Shown piece after piece: positions 23,712 through 38,589 of a stretch of 64,000 nt of DNA. Numbering within the stretch: position 1 is the stretch's first letter; each line of letters starts with the position of its first letter. A program made the position numbers and the translations under genes. The notes beneath the pieces are model-generated. The model searched no databases. It saw nothing but the letters and a program-made list of their open reading frames with translations, and had not been told where the DNA came from. The DNA is from Xiphydria camelus (Eukaryota > Arthropoda > Insecta > Hymenoptera > Xiphydriidae): NCBI GenBank assembly GCA_963678675.1, contig OY783196.1, positions 26,824,827-26,888,826 on the forward strand. The letters run 5' to 3'.

Positions 23712-25222
23712 CTACTCTTGAGCTGATATGGTGATAGTTTTACCCTTCGGATCGTCGAATCGGTCCATGGTGCGTATGTCGAGGATCATAGCGAGTCCCC
23801 AAATCATAATTATGGCCAGTATGGCTGTCACAAATATTCCAGTCCAAATAGGAATTGAAGTGAAACCAACACAATCGTACGCATCACCGAATGTTTTAGC
23901 GTCAATTTGCACTTGCAAGTTTGTAAATTTGAAATTTACAGAACTACTACGGAAGATGCTCTCTTGTGAGCAGTGATAAGAGAAATTGAAAGGAAACACT
24001 AGAGGTTTGTTGATCGTAAGAGTAGTTTTTTCCGAACCCTCAATTTCGTATTCAACTGTCGAGAGTATGTAGTAACCGGCAGATTCCACTGCGAATATCA
24101 TGGACAATTCAGCGTTTTTCGGATTAGCGGAATCGGTAGCGTTTATGGGATATTGCAAGATAAGTCGTAGAGGAGAGGTTCTCGTGCCAGATCCATTGAC
24201 CGAAATCTCTGTTGGAGATCCCAGTTGCACGTAAGGTTCAGAAGCAGATGTCTGAAATGAATTAGTATTTCGTTATCCAAAAGTAATCTAAACAGTTTCA
24301 TGAGCATCATATTATTTTGTTGCTGAAATGGTAGTTGAAAAAGCATTCTTACCTGAAGGTATGGAAATTCGCTTGAATACAAAAGTACTCTATCCTTAGA
24401 AATGATAAATTCGCTCGAATCCTTACTCGGAGTCGGTTCTCTTTTTGCGCGTCTTCTGGTGCGCTCTGAGTAACTGTAGCTACAAGACTTTCCTGTTAAT
24501 GCCGCGATTAAATTGGGTGTAGACTTTTGAACAGTTTTATAAATCTCCAAAATGGAATCCAAATCCGACACATCCGTTACTACCAATTCCCCTTCGGAAA
24601 TGGATTCAGGCTTTTCTGTCGTGGTGTAGTTTTCCGAGTAAAGCTCTTCGAATACAGGTAAGGGAGAGTCTACTGCCGGAAGATACAGCAATCCGTCTTT
24701 TTTGTTGAGCTTTGCCAGACTCTGGATTATAGCAAAAAGTGGTCATTAGCAGAGCGATACTTCTGATCGGATAATGATCCTTGATAACGCGTGAAATTCA
24801 CTCGTACTTAGTGAATTTATACGTTTAATGAATAAATGTAATTACACTCCACGAGCACTAATATATCGGACACTCGTGTCGATTCGACACTGTCACTACC
24901 ATAGGCTTTTGTGATTATAAAAAATCTACCGCAGAGAATGAAAAGGTTTCAAAAATACCTCGGAATGTTGTTTCAGATCCTCAACACAAAGATTGTCTCT
25001 GACGAAGACGAGAGCGGGCGGTCGGGCTCCGCCCACCTTTTTGCTGAGGATTTTCTCAAATTCCCCTTGAGACGTTTTGACGAGTGGGTTCATCAAGTTC
25101 GCGGCAGATGCAGAGGCATCTCTACCCCAATACAACACAGGTACGGCATTTCCCGCGGATGTGATTAGAATTTGACACAAAATCCCGAGACCGAGGGCCA
25201 AAAAGAAACGGAAACCCAACAT
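23712..25222 (-). CDS. ATP6AP1: V-type proton ATPase subunit S1 (Ac45)
   Basis: Three exons, 25222-24959, 24721-24353 and 24251-23712, all phase 0, encode 390 residues. ATP6AP1 (Ac45) is a type I membrane accessory of the V-ATPase Vo sector and helps its assembly and traffic in the secretory and endolysosomal system. A signal peptide is visible (MLGFRFFLALGLGILCQILI), followed by the N-terminal luminal domain with VPVLYWGRD and PPALVFVRDNLC. A furin-like site RTRRRAKR sits at about residues 173-180; mammalian Ac45 is processed at a comparable place. The C-terminal luminal domain contains NFSYHCSQ and the family DAYDCVGFTSIPIW just before the membrane helix (GIFVTAILAIIMIWGLAMIL). The short cytosolic tail includes DIRTMDRFDDPKGKTI, conserved in the family. 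Head end faces the ionotropic receptor's 3' end across about 1 kb. Confidence 0.93.
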
Positions 25223-26178
25223 GATCCCGTCTTGAAGTGGTTAGGAGGTTGAGCTCGAGCTGAAGGAAATCCGAGTTCAAGCGCCTGATCAGCTGCTGTC
25301 ATATGACACGGGAACGTAGCGCCATCTATTCCGATTTTCGAAGGAAATTTATCGTCAGTTTTTCAGTCAGTTTTCGTTTCTACGTTTTTTGCTTCGTGTC
25401 ATCGGTTCATCGATACTGCGAATAAACGCACATTGTATTCATTGCAATTGTGACGACTGTATAATTTGTTGAATTATAAGAAATTGTTATCTCTCATAGT
25501 TATGAAAAGAACACGCGATACTGTAGAAGCATGCGTTCGTATGACGTATTCCAACATAAGTAATCACCGATCGCGACGAAATTTTGGGAAAGAATTGTGT
25601 AGTGATGCGTGCTAAGATTTTCTCGCTGTTATTATTATTTTTAAGTACATTTATTTCAGTGCAAATCTGACGTCAAACATTTTATTCAGTTCAAGAAATC
25701 AATAGCGCGTTTATTTCAGCTGTTCGAAAAATATATCGATATCGAAACTCGATCATCGGCATTCATCCACGCCATCTTTCATCTCGCATCTATTCGAATA
25801 GCGTCAGTGCTCGACGGAGTGCGTTACAAATCTTCAGAGGTGTATCATCAATATTGGTGAGTTTTTGTGCATGGAATCATTACAGTCGTAAACAATTACA
25901 TATCCCAGAGTCGAAGAAAGAAATTTGTCGTGGGAATCGTGTGATTCATAGTGAGAATGCCGACGCGATCACGTTGAACGCCGAAAGAGTCTCTATCCTT
26001 CACGGACTTACTTGTTTGATCGAAGTGTGCGACTCTTATGCGTTCACCGTGGTTACGTCGCACAGTGTTTTGCACTCGCCTCGCACGAGTCCTCTGACAA
26101 ATTTCCTTACCTGATCCTGCAATTACATATTATACACGTACGTTAAAATACTTACATAAATTTGTTCACCCATAAATC
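25223..26178. promoter_or_regulatory. ATP6AP1 upstream region
   Basis: Non-coding sequence containing the ATP6AP1 promoter side and, to the right, the 3' end of the ionotropic receptor gene. The open frame at 25854-26114 has no recognisable domain and is not called. Confidence 0.4.
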
Positions 26179-28437
26179 TTAAATTCGTTCAATAACGCGT
26201 CGAAATTTATCATAAGTCATTTCGATAATGAAAACGACGGTGCTGATCGCGATGCCTATGCCGTACAATAGAAATACTTTCGAGTAGTGAAATGGCATAA
26301 ACTGGAAGTGTTCAGGTGGTAGAAATCTCCTCGTTTTCCGTAGTCGAGCTAGTTTTATATTGGTTCTAGTGTCTAGCATCCATTTATCAAAAATCCCGCC
26401 GTTTTGCGCGTGTGATTTATTCTGTAAAAAATATATATAAAGATATGCAAAGATATGCAGAATCGAATACAAAGATATCGGAGACTTGTATGAATTGACT
26501 TACCTGTCGACGTAGGGCGAATTCTTTTGAACATAAATGGCACTATAAAAAGATAAGGGGCACTCTTGAACCTTATGAATTAGATTGAGACCATTTTCCT
26601 TGGAAAACATGGTGTTCTCAAGATGGTCGGCATAAGTTTCAGGCACGTATGCTGCCCTATTTTTGCTGACTATGTCGTCGAACATATCGAGAATGTTTCC
26701 ATCGTATTCTCTCGTCTTTTGCAAAAGCTTATTGTAGACGACTTCCTTCGACTCGATCGAGTAGCCCACGTTATCCAGACCCTTGGGCATATTAATTATC
26801 AAACCAGAGTTGTCCAACTGTTGGAGGGTTTCAATGTCCTTCTCAATTCCTGGTGTAGCGATTTTTAAAGTTATTGATTCTTGATAAACAGTGACCAGTA
26901 TCAGACTCAGAACTGTCAAAGAGAAAAATAAATATCTTTCCGGAGTCGTGCGAGGTTGCTTCGTGGATACCCCGACTAAAATTTTGAATATACGGCCCAC
27001 AACGTTCCAGCTTTTAAACGGGCGTTTCCAGTAATAGTACCTCTGAAGCGAGTACCAAACGATACAAGAGATCACTATTATAAAACCGAAAATAACTTTG
27101 CTCCCGAAACTAATCGGTGGTTCTATGGGAATCATAGGCCTCGATGGGTAGTTTTTGGGAACGGCGTAACACAGCTTCATTTCCTTTATGGTATTGGTAT
27201 ATGCCACGTTGGAAGTAGCTGCAAATGAATCTTTCTTTAATATATGCACGGAACGGTACTATCGAGAAATAAATCTCTAAATAGGAAGGAGCGGAGTAAA
27301 GAAGATCCCTCGAGTTGATCCCACCTTCTACAATGAACTACAATGATCGGAGGCCAATTTGAGCGCTCAACGTTACTCTAGTTCCTTCTATATCGAAATA
27401 AAGCGCAAACCGTCGTAATATTTACCGTAATCACTAATATAGCGTTGATTAGCAGCCAACGCACAGTGTTTATATTCGATTTCTCCCAAGGAACCGGTTA
27501 AAGTATCGCTTTTATTGCGCCAACCATATTTCTTACCGTCGGCGGGTTCAATTAAAATGGGAAGGAAATTCATTTTATCGATGATAATATTCAGTACGAC
27601 AGAGTCTAAACCGACATTCTTCACAAGCCTACCATTCTCATTTGTCATTTCCTCGGTCATAAAGACGAAATTGAAAAATGAAACGTTCAAGGGGTATGCC
27701 TGCATGTCTGCGAAACGATTTCTCATCGTAATCGTCGCCGCCGATAAACTTTCCGTGTAATTGTCGTTCGTTGCGGGAAAATTATACACTCTTCCCCTCT
27801 CGTGATTTTCCACTCTTTCGAAGGAATTGTATACTGAAATAGTCGCTCCATCGTCGTTGCTCTGAATTAAAATCGTATTTACCATATCGTAATTTTGCCA
27901 AGCGTATCGTAAAATTGCAGACGGATCCTCGACAAATCTGTCAAAACACAGGACGGTGTAAGCTCTGGGGAAATTTTGTCCAATATCGTCCAACACTGTT
28001 GTCAGATCAAATTTATTTTCAATTGGGCAGATGTAACCGATAGGTTCCGATTTTATGGAATTCGTGTTGTTTTCCATTTTGAACGGATACATCAATTGAC
28101 TCGGTTTCTCAAGATTTCTAGAACGAAAAATTGTCTTTAAAAGGCTGACGTTTCTGGAAACGTAACACTTTTCGATTTTAAGAAGAAATTTTATACATAT
28201 TTAACGATCTCAATTTAATAACCATCACCTCGAGTAAATCAGTAGAGAAGGATATTTGTCGCTATCGTAAATCGAAAACAACTCATCCGCGATAGATGCT
28301 TTGGCGTTATAAACGAGAATTTCATGAGTATTCAAAAGATATTCGAAGGCAATTTTCCAAGTAATTTTCGAGTACTCCGAAAAGACTGGGTAATAAGACG
28401 CGCATAATAAAGCACAAGTGAAAAATATTATTTTCAT
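26179..28437 (-). CDS. Ionotropic receptor (IR), divergent
   Basis: Four coding exons: 28437-28229, 28117-27411, 27218-26504 and 26421-26179. Insect IRs are chemosensory ion channels related to ionotropic glutamate receptors, found in sensory neuron membranes. The N-terminus has a signal peptide (MKIIFFTCALLCASYYPVF). The first half of the ligand-binding domain ends near DYGKYYDA, then helices follow: SKVIFGFIIVISCIVWYSLQ (M1), a short pore region, YLFFSLTVLSLILVTVYQ (M3) ending in ESITLKIATP, the second ligand-binding half (QQLDNSGLIINMPKG), and a final helix VFLLYGIGIAISTVVFIIEM. The glutamate-contacting residues of true glutamate receptors are not evident, as usual in divergent IRs. The last intron does not fit: the strong donor AG/GTAAGT is phase 2 while the exon 4 acceptor is phase 0. 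A weaker phase-0 donor (TAC/GTCGAC, six bases upstream) would restore it. Confidence 0.85.
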
Positions 28438-29098
28438 CGTTAGTTCTAGAACGCGCGAGACTTCGAATGAAACTAGCAAGACCGGGAAATTTTATGCACT
28501 CATTTCGTCGCAACAAATGCGTGTTTCGACGAATCGGGGGGGGAAAAAAAAATACCGAAGGAACGACCATCATTACTATAACACCGAATGCATTTGCTGT
28601 AACGAAATGCACGCATACAATAGATCCTGACGATAAAATAACGCGAAAGCGTCGTATGCCACCCATCGTGGATCTAAATATAATCTACATATCGATATAG
28701 TTACCGGAATTGGAATAGGAATTGCGACATTTGGAATTGACGATAAATGATGATTCTTTGCACTTACTTGCAAAATAATTTTATTTTATCAATCTCAGAA
28801 CAATTTACGTTGGTATTTGTATACAGAATGTGATCCCTCTGTCATATTATAATTTCAACGAAATTACTCGAAAATTATTTGAAGAATTTTGGAAAAAAAA
28901 TTGGACCAGACCGAATCTAGTATCAAGAATCTACCCCTTTGCCACTTTCGCGGCTCGAAAAAGATTGACGATCGCATTTTTTAAACAGTATATCGTGTCT
29001 CCACGGGAAAGACTCGGCTGCGTGATATTTTCAGTCAGTTAAAAATTACTTCGTTTAAATTTTGACAATATGATAAGAAGGATTGCCTGATTGAAATC
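28438..29098. other. Spacer between ionotropic receptor and tektin
   Basis: The two genes are divergent. Overlapping open frames on both strands at 28418-28773 have no domain and include a poly-G/poly-A run at 28538-28551. Promoters of both genes are expected here but no element can be named. Confidence 0.4.
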
Positions 29099-29455
29099 AT
29101 GGAGGGAGACGCGAGAAATTCTAATGAGACCGTTATGTACACCGTAAGAGTCGCCGACGAAATGTTCAAACCTAATTTCGCGATTAGACTTCTTGGAAAT
29201 TCACGAATTCCTCTAAGCGGTGCCGATATTCCTCGTAATTTCGTAGCAACTTCAACCATGGAGCACGGTCGGTGCTTTACCATGTATGGAGCAAATCGCC
29301 GGTCCACCCATTTCAGTTCGAATCGGCGAATACTACAAAACACCCAGACCTCATCCGTGGAGACCGACGCTTGGATACGAAAATGTCGTAGCGACTCCTT
29401 TGTAAGAAGCAATAGATCTATAATTAACGAGATAATGGAGGCCTTCCCTTCGTGA
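29099..29455 (+). CDS. Open frame upstream of tektin, possible 5' exon
   Basis: A 118-codon open frame starting ATGGAGGGAGAC. No known domain is visible. It may be the first coding exon of the tektin gene: a GT at 29454 after CCTTC and an AG at 29570-29571 after a T-run leave matching phases, which would join MEAFPS to PTQPITNQ and then to the tektin start at 29596. This would add about 124 residues to the tektin N-terminus, a region that varies between tektins. It could also be an unrelated short gene, or chance, since the opposite strand is open too. Confidence 0.35.
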   Translation: MEGDARNSNETVMYTVRVADEMFKPNFAIRLLGNSRIPLSGADIPRNFVATSTMEHGRCFTMYGANRRSTHFSSNRRILQNTQTSSVETDAWIRKCRSDSFVRSNRSIINEIMEAFPS

Positions 29456-29595
29456 TCTGAATTGCATCGCCTTAGTAACCTTTAGCATTGCTCCGGTTAA
29501 ATAATTTAACAACGAGGCAAGTTATTACGATACAGTTTCATAGACAATATTATATCGTTTTTTTTTAAAGACCAACACAGCCAATAACCAATCAA

Positions 29596-31600
<2,005 letters not shown>

Positions 31601-32322
31601 TTTTAATTGGGCGGATCTCTGTGCTAATTCCGGAGCCGGAGCTGTTGGGCTTAGATGGTTCTATGAGCACGTGATTTTACTTATTGCCATGTACAATCTT
31701 TTGATTGGTACATATGTACATTTCTTTATACACTTCTCCATCTCACGACTCAGCGATTTAACGATTCCTTTGAATAATTTAAAATTGATAAATGAATGTT
31801 AATTTTTTAAAATAAATTTACTATAGCCTTTCACGGTGACATTTATAACAAAATCAGTTTCAATAATATATGTATTTTCGCAAATCGCCATAGAAATAGT
31901 AAAGATAAGTAAGTAGGAGTACGAAAAGAATAGTAATAACAATTGTAATGATGATAGTAAGGCGAGATAATCGAAATTGAAGATAAAACAATAATAGTGA
32001 CATAGCAAATTACACTGCATACTCAATTAGTCAAGGTACTAAAATTAATGATATTGGATGTAAAGCATGATAATTCTAACTATAGGTATGATACAACATC
32101 CGATACTTCAGATCATATCACATATCTTTGTAATTGTACAAGACATCACTATGGGATGATGCAAAGTGATTGCTCCAGAACGACCATGATCTTGGGATAC
32201 TTTTTTTATAATGAATCCCCAAGATCACACATTATGTACACGTTACAATAAGAGAGCAAACTGCCCTTTATTATAAAACATTTAATATAATAGCGTTGTG
32301 TAAAAAACGCTCGATTGGTTGC
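31601..32322. other. Convergent 3' region of tektin and GPAT
   Basis: AT-rich sequence between two convergent stop codons. No supported coding or RNA feature. AATAAA-like runs occur but which ones are used cannot be said. Confidence 0.5.
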
Positions 32323-35300
32323 TCAATCGATACTCCTGGTCCACTTGAAAGTTGCTATACTCTCGTATATTTGGTTGGCGGCTGCGTCTTCATCGTACTC
32401 CTCTTTCAAATAGAAAATTTTCACATTTTCTTGAGGATGACATTCGAGAACGTTCCATTTCTCAAAAAGTTTGAAAGAGTTCTTTATCGGATCGACACAC
32501 AAACTCTCACCTGTAAGAATGGTAGAAAGCCATATTAAAAAGAAGAAATTCTCTCGCACAAAAATACGTCTATTTCAAGTTTATTAACTTACCATAACTG
32601 ACTGCCCCACGATCCAAGTTCGTCTTAATTTCTGCGAGCACTTCGTAAAGTAAGTCTCTCTCGGAGAGAGACCTGCCTACTAGTTTTCGTAGTGTGAAGG
32701 CACTGAATGTATACGTATCTATCAACGGCCGTAAAAGCGTGTGAAGAAACTCCATGTGTTTCAAATGTTCCGAGTCTAGGTTTAACTGGAATTAGAAATC
32801 ATTGAATCGAGAATGTTTAGTATGATTGTTAGGCAACATAAATTTAATAAATTTGGTCATGGTTGAGAGTTTAACTTCTGATAAAAGTTATGATCTAAAA
32901 TTTACCTTGTATTGAATCTTTTTAGACTGGTTGTTTCGTTTGTATTCTTCGTCGTCACTGTCATCGAAAGTTTCGGCATATCTTCTGCTCCACATTTCTT
33001 CCTCCAAATATGCGTTCTATGTTAAATAACAAGAAAAAGTTATAACGTAATAGCTAATAGGTAACGATTGTTAGTAACTGAAGCAAAATTCTAGAGTATC
33101 TTGGCTTTACAAATGTGTTTCGGATATATACCTCTTGTACTGCAATTATTCCTGTGGATGTAAGATTTTCTATAGCCTCTACCAAAACGTATTCCAAATC
33201 TTGGCAGGGCTTGCAGAAGATAAATTCGTATTTAAGAATATCACAGACTTTAAGTGCTTTCTGAATCAGAGTATTTTGATAAACTACAATTTCGTTTTCC
33301 GCGAGAGCTCTTGGATCATTGATTTGCGATTTTAGGGTAGCGTATAATGCTGTCACTGAAAGAGAAATATGAATGGTTAAATTGTCCATCTTTTAATATT
33401 GCCAATATACACTTACCTAACACACTATCCATGACAAAGTGTAATAATACGGTATTGCTATAATATGACAACTCGATCACGTTTGGTAATATCGATACAG
33501 GTTGAATGGCGGTAATAACGGTTGATCTGATGGCTTGTCCTTCTACCGTATCAGTAATTTCTTGCCGTTGCTGTTTAACTAGACCTGGACCTAAAATGTC
33601 GAGCTGAAAAAGATATAAATTCACGTTACCGAAGGTATTGAATTTTTAAGGAAGTGTAATCGCTCTTGTGTGATATTATTTCGCGTGACAAATATTGTCT
33701 AATTATAATACTGCGTGGAATATTACTAACCGCGTGGTTTATGATATCGACGGTTTCACCACAAAATCCAACATCCTTGTTAGACCATTCAAATTGTTGT
33801 CTCAGTGAATCAAATGCCTCCACGAGTTTATCTAGGGTACATCCGTCTCTAAATTTATTTAGGAGTAGAAACGCAACCACATTTGTGGACATTATTGGTG
33901 TAGCGTTGGCAGAGTCTAAAATAATACATTTCATTAATAAGAGCGAAGCTTTCCTATACTTTTAATTGCTTCAATTTCTCGATATCCCTTTACCGTGTAT
34001 AACGTGTTTCGCGATGCTATCAATTAACTGTCGATGCTCCTCTACAACAACATCAGTTCCATAGAGGGACGAGCTTGACATGGTATATTTTAGTATCCTT
34101 TCGGCAGGTTTAGGGACGGTCATTTTCGATTGTTGCGCTGTGAAAGACTTCATCATTTCCTGTTGAAATTAAACTTCATTATAACTGCGATAGAGAATGT
34201 CTTGAAAATGTGAAATATAAAAGATTCGCACCCTCAGTGAGAATGGTTGACAGAAATCAACTTTAACAATTCCATAATTTCCCATCAATGTAGACCATAT
34301 AGCACTAACAGTAGATCTGAATGTCTCTAACTGTTTCGGCTGTCCTAGTTGTTCTCGGACAAAATTCCCATCTACCAAACGTTCATAATTCATAGAAACT
34401 GGTACCAAGAGGGCATCTTCAATCGTCCCATCTATATACGCGTCTACAACCACGCTCAAAAGTCCTCCTTTCGGCATGCAAGGCTTGCCAGTCCTCGATC
34501 GACCACCCTCGAGGAAAAATTCAATATTGTGGCCTGCTCTCAGACTTTCCATTAGGTACGTATGCAAAACCCCACGATAAAGTATATCTTTTCGTCCCGC
34601 AACGGGATCTATGCGTCTCTTGATGAAGAAAGCACCCAAGCCATTTAAGATCCATCTAAACGCGCAAGGGAACATAAATTATAGCTCACCATTATATTAA
34701 ATATCGTTAGTTATACGAAGAATCGAAGAATGCTTTAAAGAGAAGAATCGTTCACTTACCCAAAGATTGGAATTTTGAGATTTTCACCGGCAGCTATTAA
34801 TGGATGTCTAATATCGTTCATAAGTAGAATAAAACTGACCATAACGTAGTCCAGATGACTTTTGTGAAGGGGTAATAATATCAGCGGTAGGCCAGTATTA
34901 CTGGCCTTTTTGAGCATTTCAATTTGACGCGGTTGAACAACGGCTGATTGTATAAAACAGGGCAATAATTTGTAACAGACCCAAGCAGTGATTTTGAGCA
35001 AAGTATCGCTGATGTTACTTTGCATTCGTGCCAAGATTTCTCTCGCCCTAGCTTCAGCCTTTTTTGTGGCGTGCTGTTCGCTACCGCCTTCATTTTTGAT
35101 AACATCTTCCGCCGCCAATTGTATTGCCTCTTTCAATCGCTCATCGTTCATCACCTAATGGTAGTCGGTCAAAAAGATATAACATTTTTAAATTAGCATT
35201 TATATACAAAGATGCAATGAAGAGAGGAAAGTCGTTTTATGGCTTACCGTTTCGGTGATTTTTGGATAATCATGTTTTTTAAAACTGACCACGTGAGATA

Positions 35301-38300
35301 TGTGAGAAAATACTTTGGACAAGATACTAGGACCTGGATTAACTACCAGGATATTGCTACCACCTATTTGGTGTTGTTTGTTGACGGTACTGACGAGAGA
35401 ATTCTGCAACAAACCCGCTTATGTCATGATTCCAATATACTTCTATTAACCAGATTGATTTAGAAGAAAATCATTTTCTTCAATAGTCATGAACTACTCA
35501 TTTTCATGACCTGCCCTAAATATTGAAATACAAAGTAGATAGTTGAATAAATGGAACGAAATAAAAAGCGAAAAGCGTCAATCATATTAGCGAATTATTT
35601 GGCAGACGAAGTGCGCGCAGAAGACCGTATCTTCTTTTCAAAAATCCATTTGTCATCTTATTATCTATACTCACGTTTTCCACATATCCACGAACTACCA
35701 CAATTCGCAGCCATCGCGTAAAAAATCCCCGCGGTTCGCTCTCGTGCATTTTTCTCCCAGAAATTGCAAATTTACAATAACACGTAGCCAATTTTCATTT
35801 TTCACGCGATATAAAGTAGACGACGCAAACGCCACTACTTTAAAGGCGTAAGAACACGTGAGAAAGTTTATTTTTAATGACCCTACCTATTTCCAACATT
35901 AATGATACCTGATTTTTCTCACTTCGTAGTACTTTTCACGTAATTTTTTACGAGTTTTATTAATCGAAAATCACATATGCTCCACTGGTTACACTCATAA
36001 TTAGAAAATTGAATATTTTCGCAATCTCCCGATTGGTACGGTTTACGTTATCAGGTCATATTTTCAGTTCCATTTGAGAACTGAAATTGAAGGAATATTG
36101 TAATTTCAGTTACGTTAAATTATCAATAATTTAGTGGCATTATTTTTCTCGATGATAACAATTTGTTCATCCATTATCTCGACCTGATAAGATAGAAATG
36201 ACTCGAGTAACGAAGAGAATAGATAATATAAATAATCATGAAAGAGTTGTAACTTTGTAAGCGTTACTGATATAGAATTCAAATTCTCGGAGGTTGCAAT
36301 TACAGTCAACTTTAAAAACTTGGTAAAACAGTGTCGGAACTTACAAGTTGCATAACGAGACTACGCATCGTACGATTGCGGAGATATTGCCACTTGCACA
36401 TGCTAAATCACCTTTGATTTCATAACGACAGTACGCAGACATTCGAGGTGATACGTTTTCTATCGTTCGAGCGATACTTTGAATGGTAAGACCGCTTTCA
36501 TTTTATCCCCCATGCTCCGATTATCAAAAGCGCGAAGGCGTTTCGGCCAATAATAAGAAACGTGCGAACGGAGCCACGTTAGTTATCGGTTGATGATGAT
36601 TACGTAACATGCGTTAGTTACGACGTGTTGCCGAGTAGTCACAGCATTACAACCGATTCCAAACGATTAATAAAAAACGACATTCACCGAGAGCATGAGA
36701 GCATCCCAGAACATCGCGTGCGAATCTAACGCGCACGAACGCAGTAAACTACAGCTAACGGCAGATATTTTTAGCATTTTCAGCGGCTTGAGATCTTAAT
36801 CGGTAGTTCCGAGTCTCTAAAAAGTAACACACTGAACGCAAAAGTTGCCAGGTAGAAATATAGATGTCGACTGCGTTCAGAAAACACGGTTTAGTAAACC
36901 AGCCGACTACACCGCGACGAAAGTAATTGTACACATGTACCTATGCCTTGCTCCAACTTGCTCGTTAGTTGTGAAACTCGGCACCTAAATAGTATTTTTA
37001 GACGTTTCAAAGCTTAGTCATCGCGACAGACCGCACAGAGACCGGCAAATCGGTAGAGTATATAAGCTATTTTACAATGTAAAGGAAGACATCGAGCATA
37101 ATTAATCGAAGTACTCGGCGAGAGTTCGACTTTCCGCTTAATCGTTCAAGTTTTCAATCGCCTCGCAGGAAGTGGCTAAGCGTGGGACAATATTATTTCT
37201 CGCGTGACTTACTACGTGGTGCCATTACTAAACTGTGTCATTTTCTTCAATGAACGCCCCGAGTACGTATATCGAGTTATCGAGCAGAAAAACGTCTTCT
37301 ATGGAGGATTAGAGGATAAAAATAATAAACAGTGAAGTTATGGAAAACCGATTACAAGGGTGTCACGCGACGGATCTTTTCCGGAGTTTCTCCTATCGTT
37401 ACAGTCGACAATCTCAATTGCGCGACAAGATCGAAAATCGAATAGAACAGGCTGACATGACCTGACCCGCCTCTTCGCTATCTTACGACTGCCAACTTAA
37501 TATGACTGACGCAATCGTTCTAAAAGTCGCGATCATACGATATAGCGGCATGAGTTTATCGATAATCATTTACCCTGGAAGATGGAGTACATCTGTTGCA
37601 GCAAAAGTGTAGAAAGGAAGGAGCTTGATAAGCTGGTGGTGCGAATGGCTCAGTCTCCTTTATCCTATAGAGAGAGCTTTCGCGTGTTTTGCGGGCTTGC
37701 TCCTTGCACTGTATTCGTTTTCTTTGGATTTGCTGTCCCACTCGACGTAATCCTAAAAGGAATGATTACCATTAGAATTTTAGATTCTTCCTACGTTAAA
37801 CGCGCTCGAATGCAGTATTGAGCGAACCGGAATTTTGGCCCCAAAAACACTCAAAAATACCGCGTTATTATGGGGTTGTTATGCTATATTGTTTGTGCTG
37901 CGCTCATATTGACGTTACTCATGCGAGTATATCAATGTTCAGGATATACGCAGCAGTCGCGATAATTATGCGAGTTTGTAAATGGACGTAAGGCTTCTAA
38001 AAACATTCATCGTTCGACTTCGCCTTTGAATTACTGTTTGACCTGTCGCGTTAGTGCTCGAGCTTGTAACAAAAAACCTGAATAAGATGCGTTCGCGATA
38101 TAAAAAAGCTACAATAAGATTACATGGTATATCGTGTGCTTTATACATCGCAACATAATTCACATGAGTGGATATTCTATCCTATCTAATAAAATCCAGC
38201 ACGATATAATCGAAAGTCGTGGTCACCTATCACCATTGGTTAGTTGATAATCGATATCGATATAGTATTCGATAGTTAAAGCGGGGAAATTCAATTTGAT

Positions 38301-38589
38301 AAAATTAGTGTTGAAGTAAATGTAAATGTCGTTATGAAATACGTTTTAGGCGCGCGCTTGCGCGTGCAAATGGTCTAGTTAATTTAATAAAATCAACGGA
38401 AAATAGAAATTTTATTACTTTCGGAGCTGTATAGAAGATAAATGTATGGACGAAATACATCATTTATTTTACGATCTTACCATCGATCGAATATCCAGGA
38501 GTACTCGGTTCGGCATTCCGGGGAACCTCGGTACGGCTTTCCCATTTCGCATAAACCTCTTGCAGACGCGTGGAAAGGACATCCACCAT
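32323..38589 (-). CDS. GPAT1: Glycerol-3-phosphate acyltransferase, mitochondrial
   Basis: Twelve coding exons on -: 38589-38481, 37740-37574, 35403-35248, 35154-34760, 34655-34232, 34159-33994, 33915-33731, 33603-33417, 33355-33132, 33016-32906, 32785-32593 and 32510-32323. Phases match throughout and the total is 834 residues (human GPAT1 828). The enzyme adds a fatty acyl chain to sn-glycerol-3-phosphate to make lysophosphatidic acid at the outer mitochondrial membrane, the first step of glycerolipid synthesis. All four acyltransferase motifs are visible: LHKSHLDYV (H near residue 241), GAFFIKRRID, FFLEGGRSRTGK and LLVPVSMNYE. The N-terminal exon MVDVLSTRLQEVYAKW and the exon with FCCNRCTPSSR match GPAT1/minotaur rather than the microsomal isoforms. 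Introns 1 (0.74 kb) and 2 (2.17 kb) are large; the rest are short. The Drosophila homologue is minotaur. Confidence 0.93.

Noticed and set aside
29035..29412. 125-codon minus-strand frame opposite the frame upstream of tektin
   Set aside because: No domain, no splice partners, and it overlaps the plus-strand frame that has a better case as a tektin exon.
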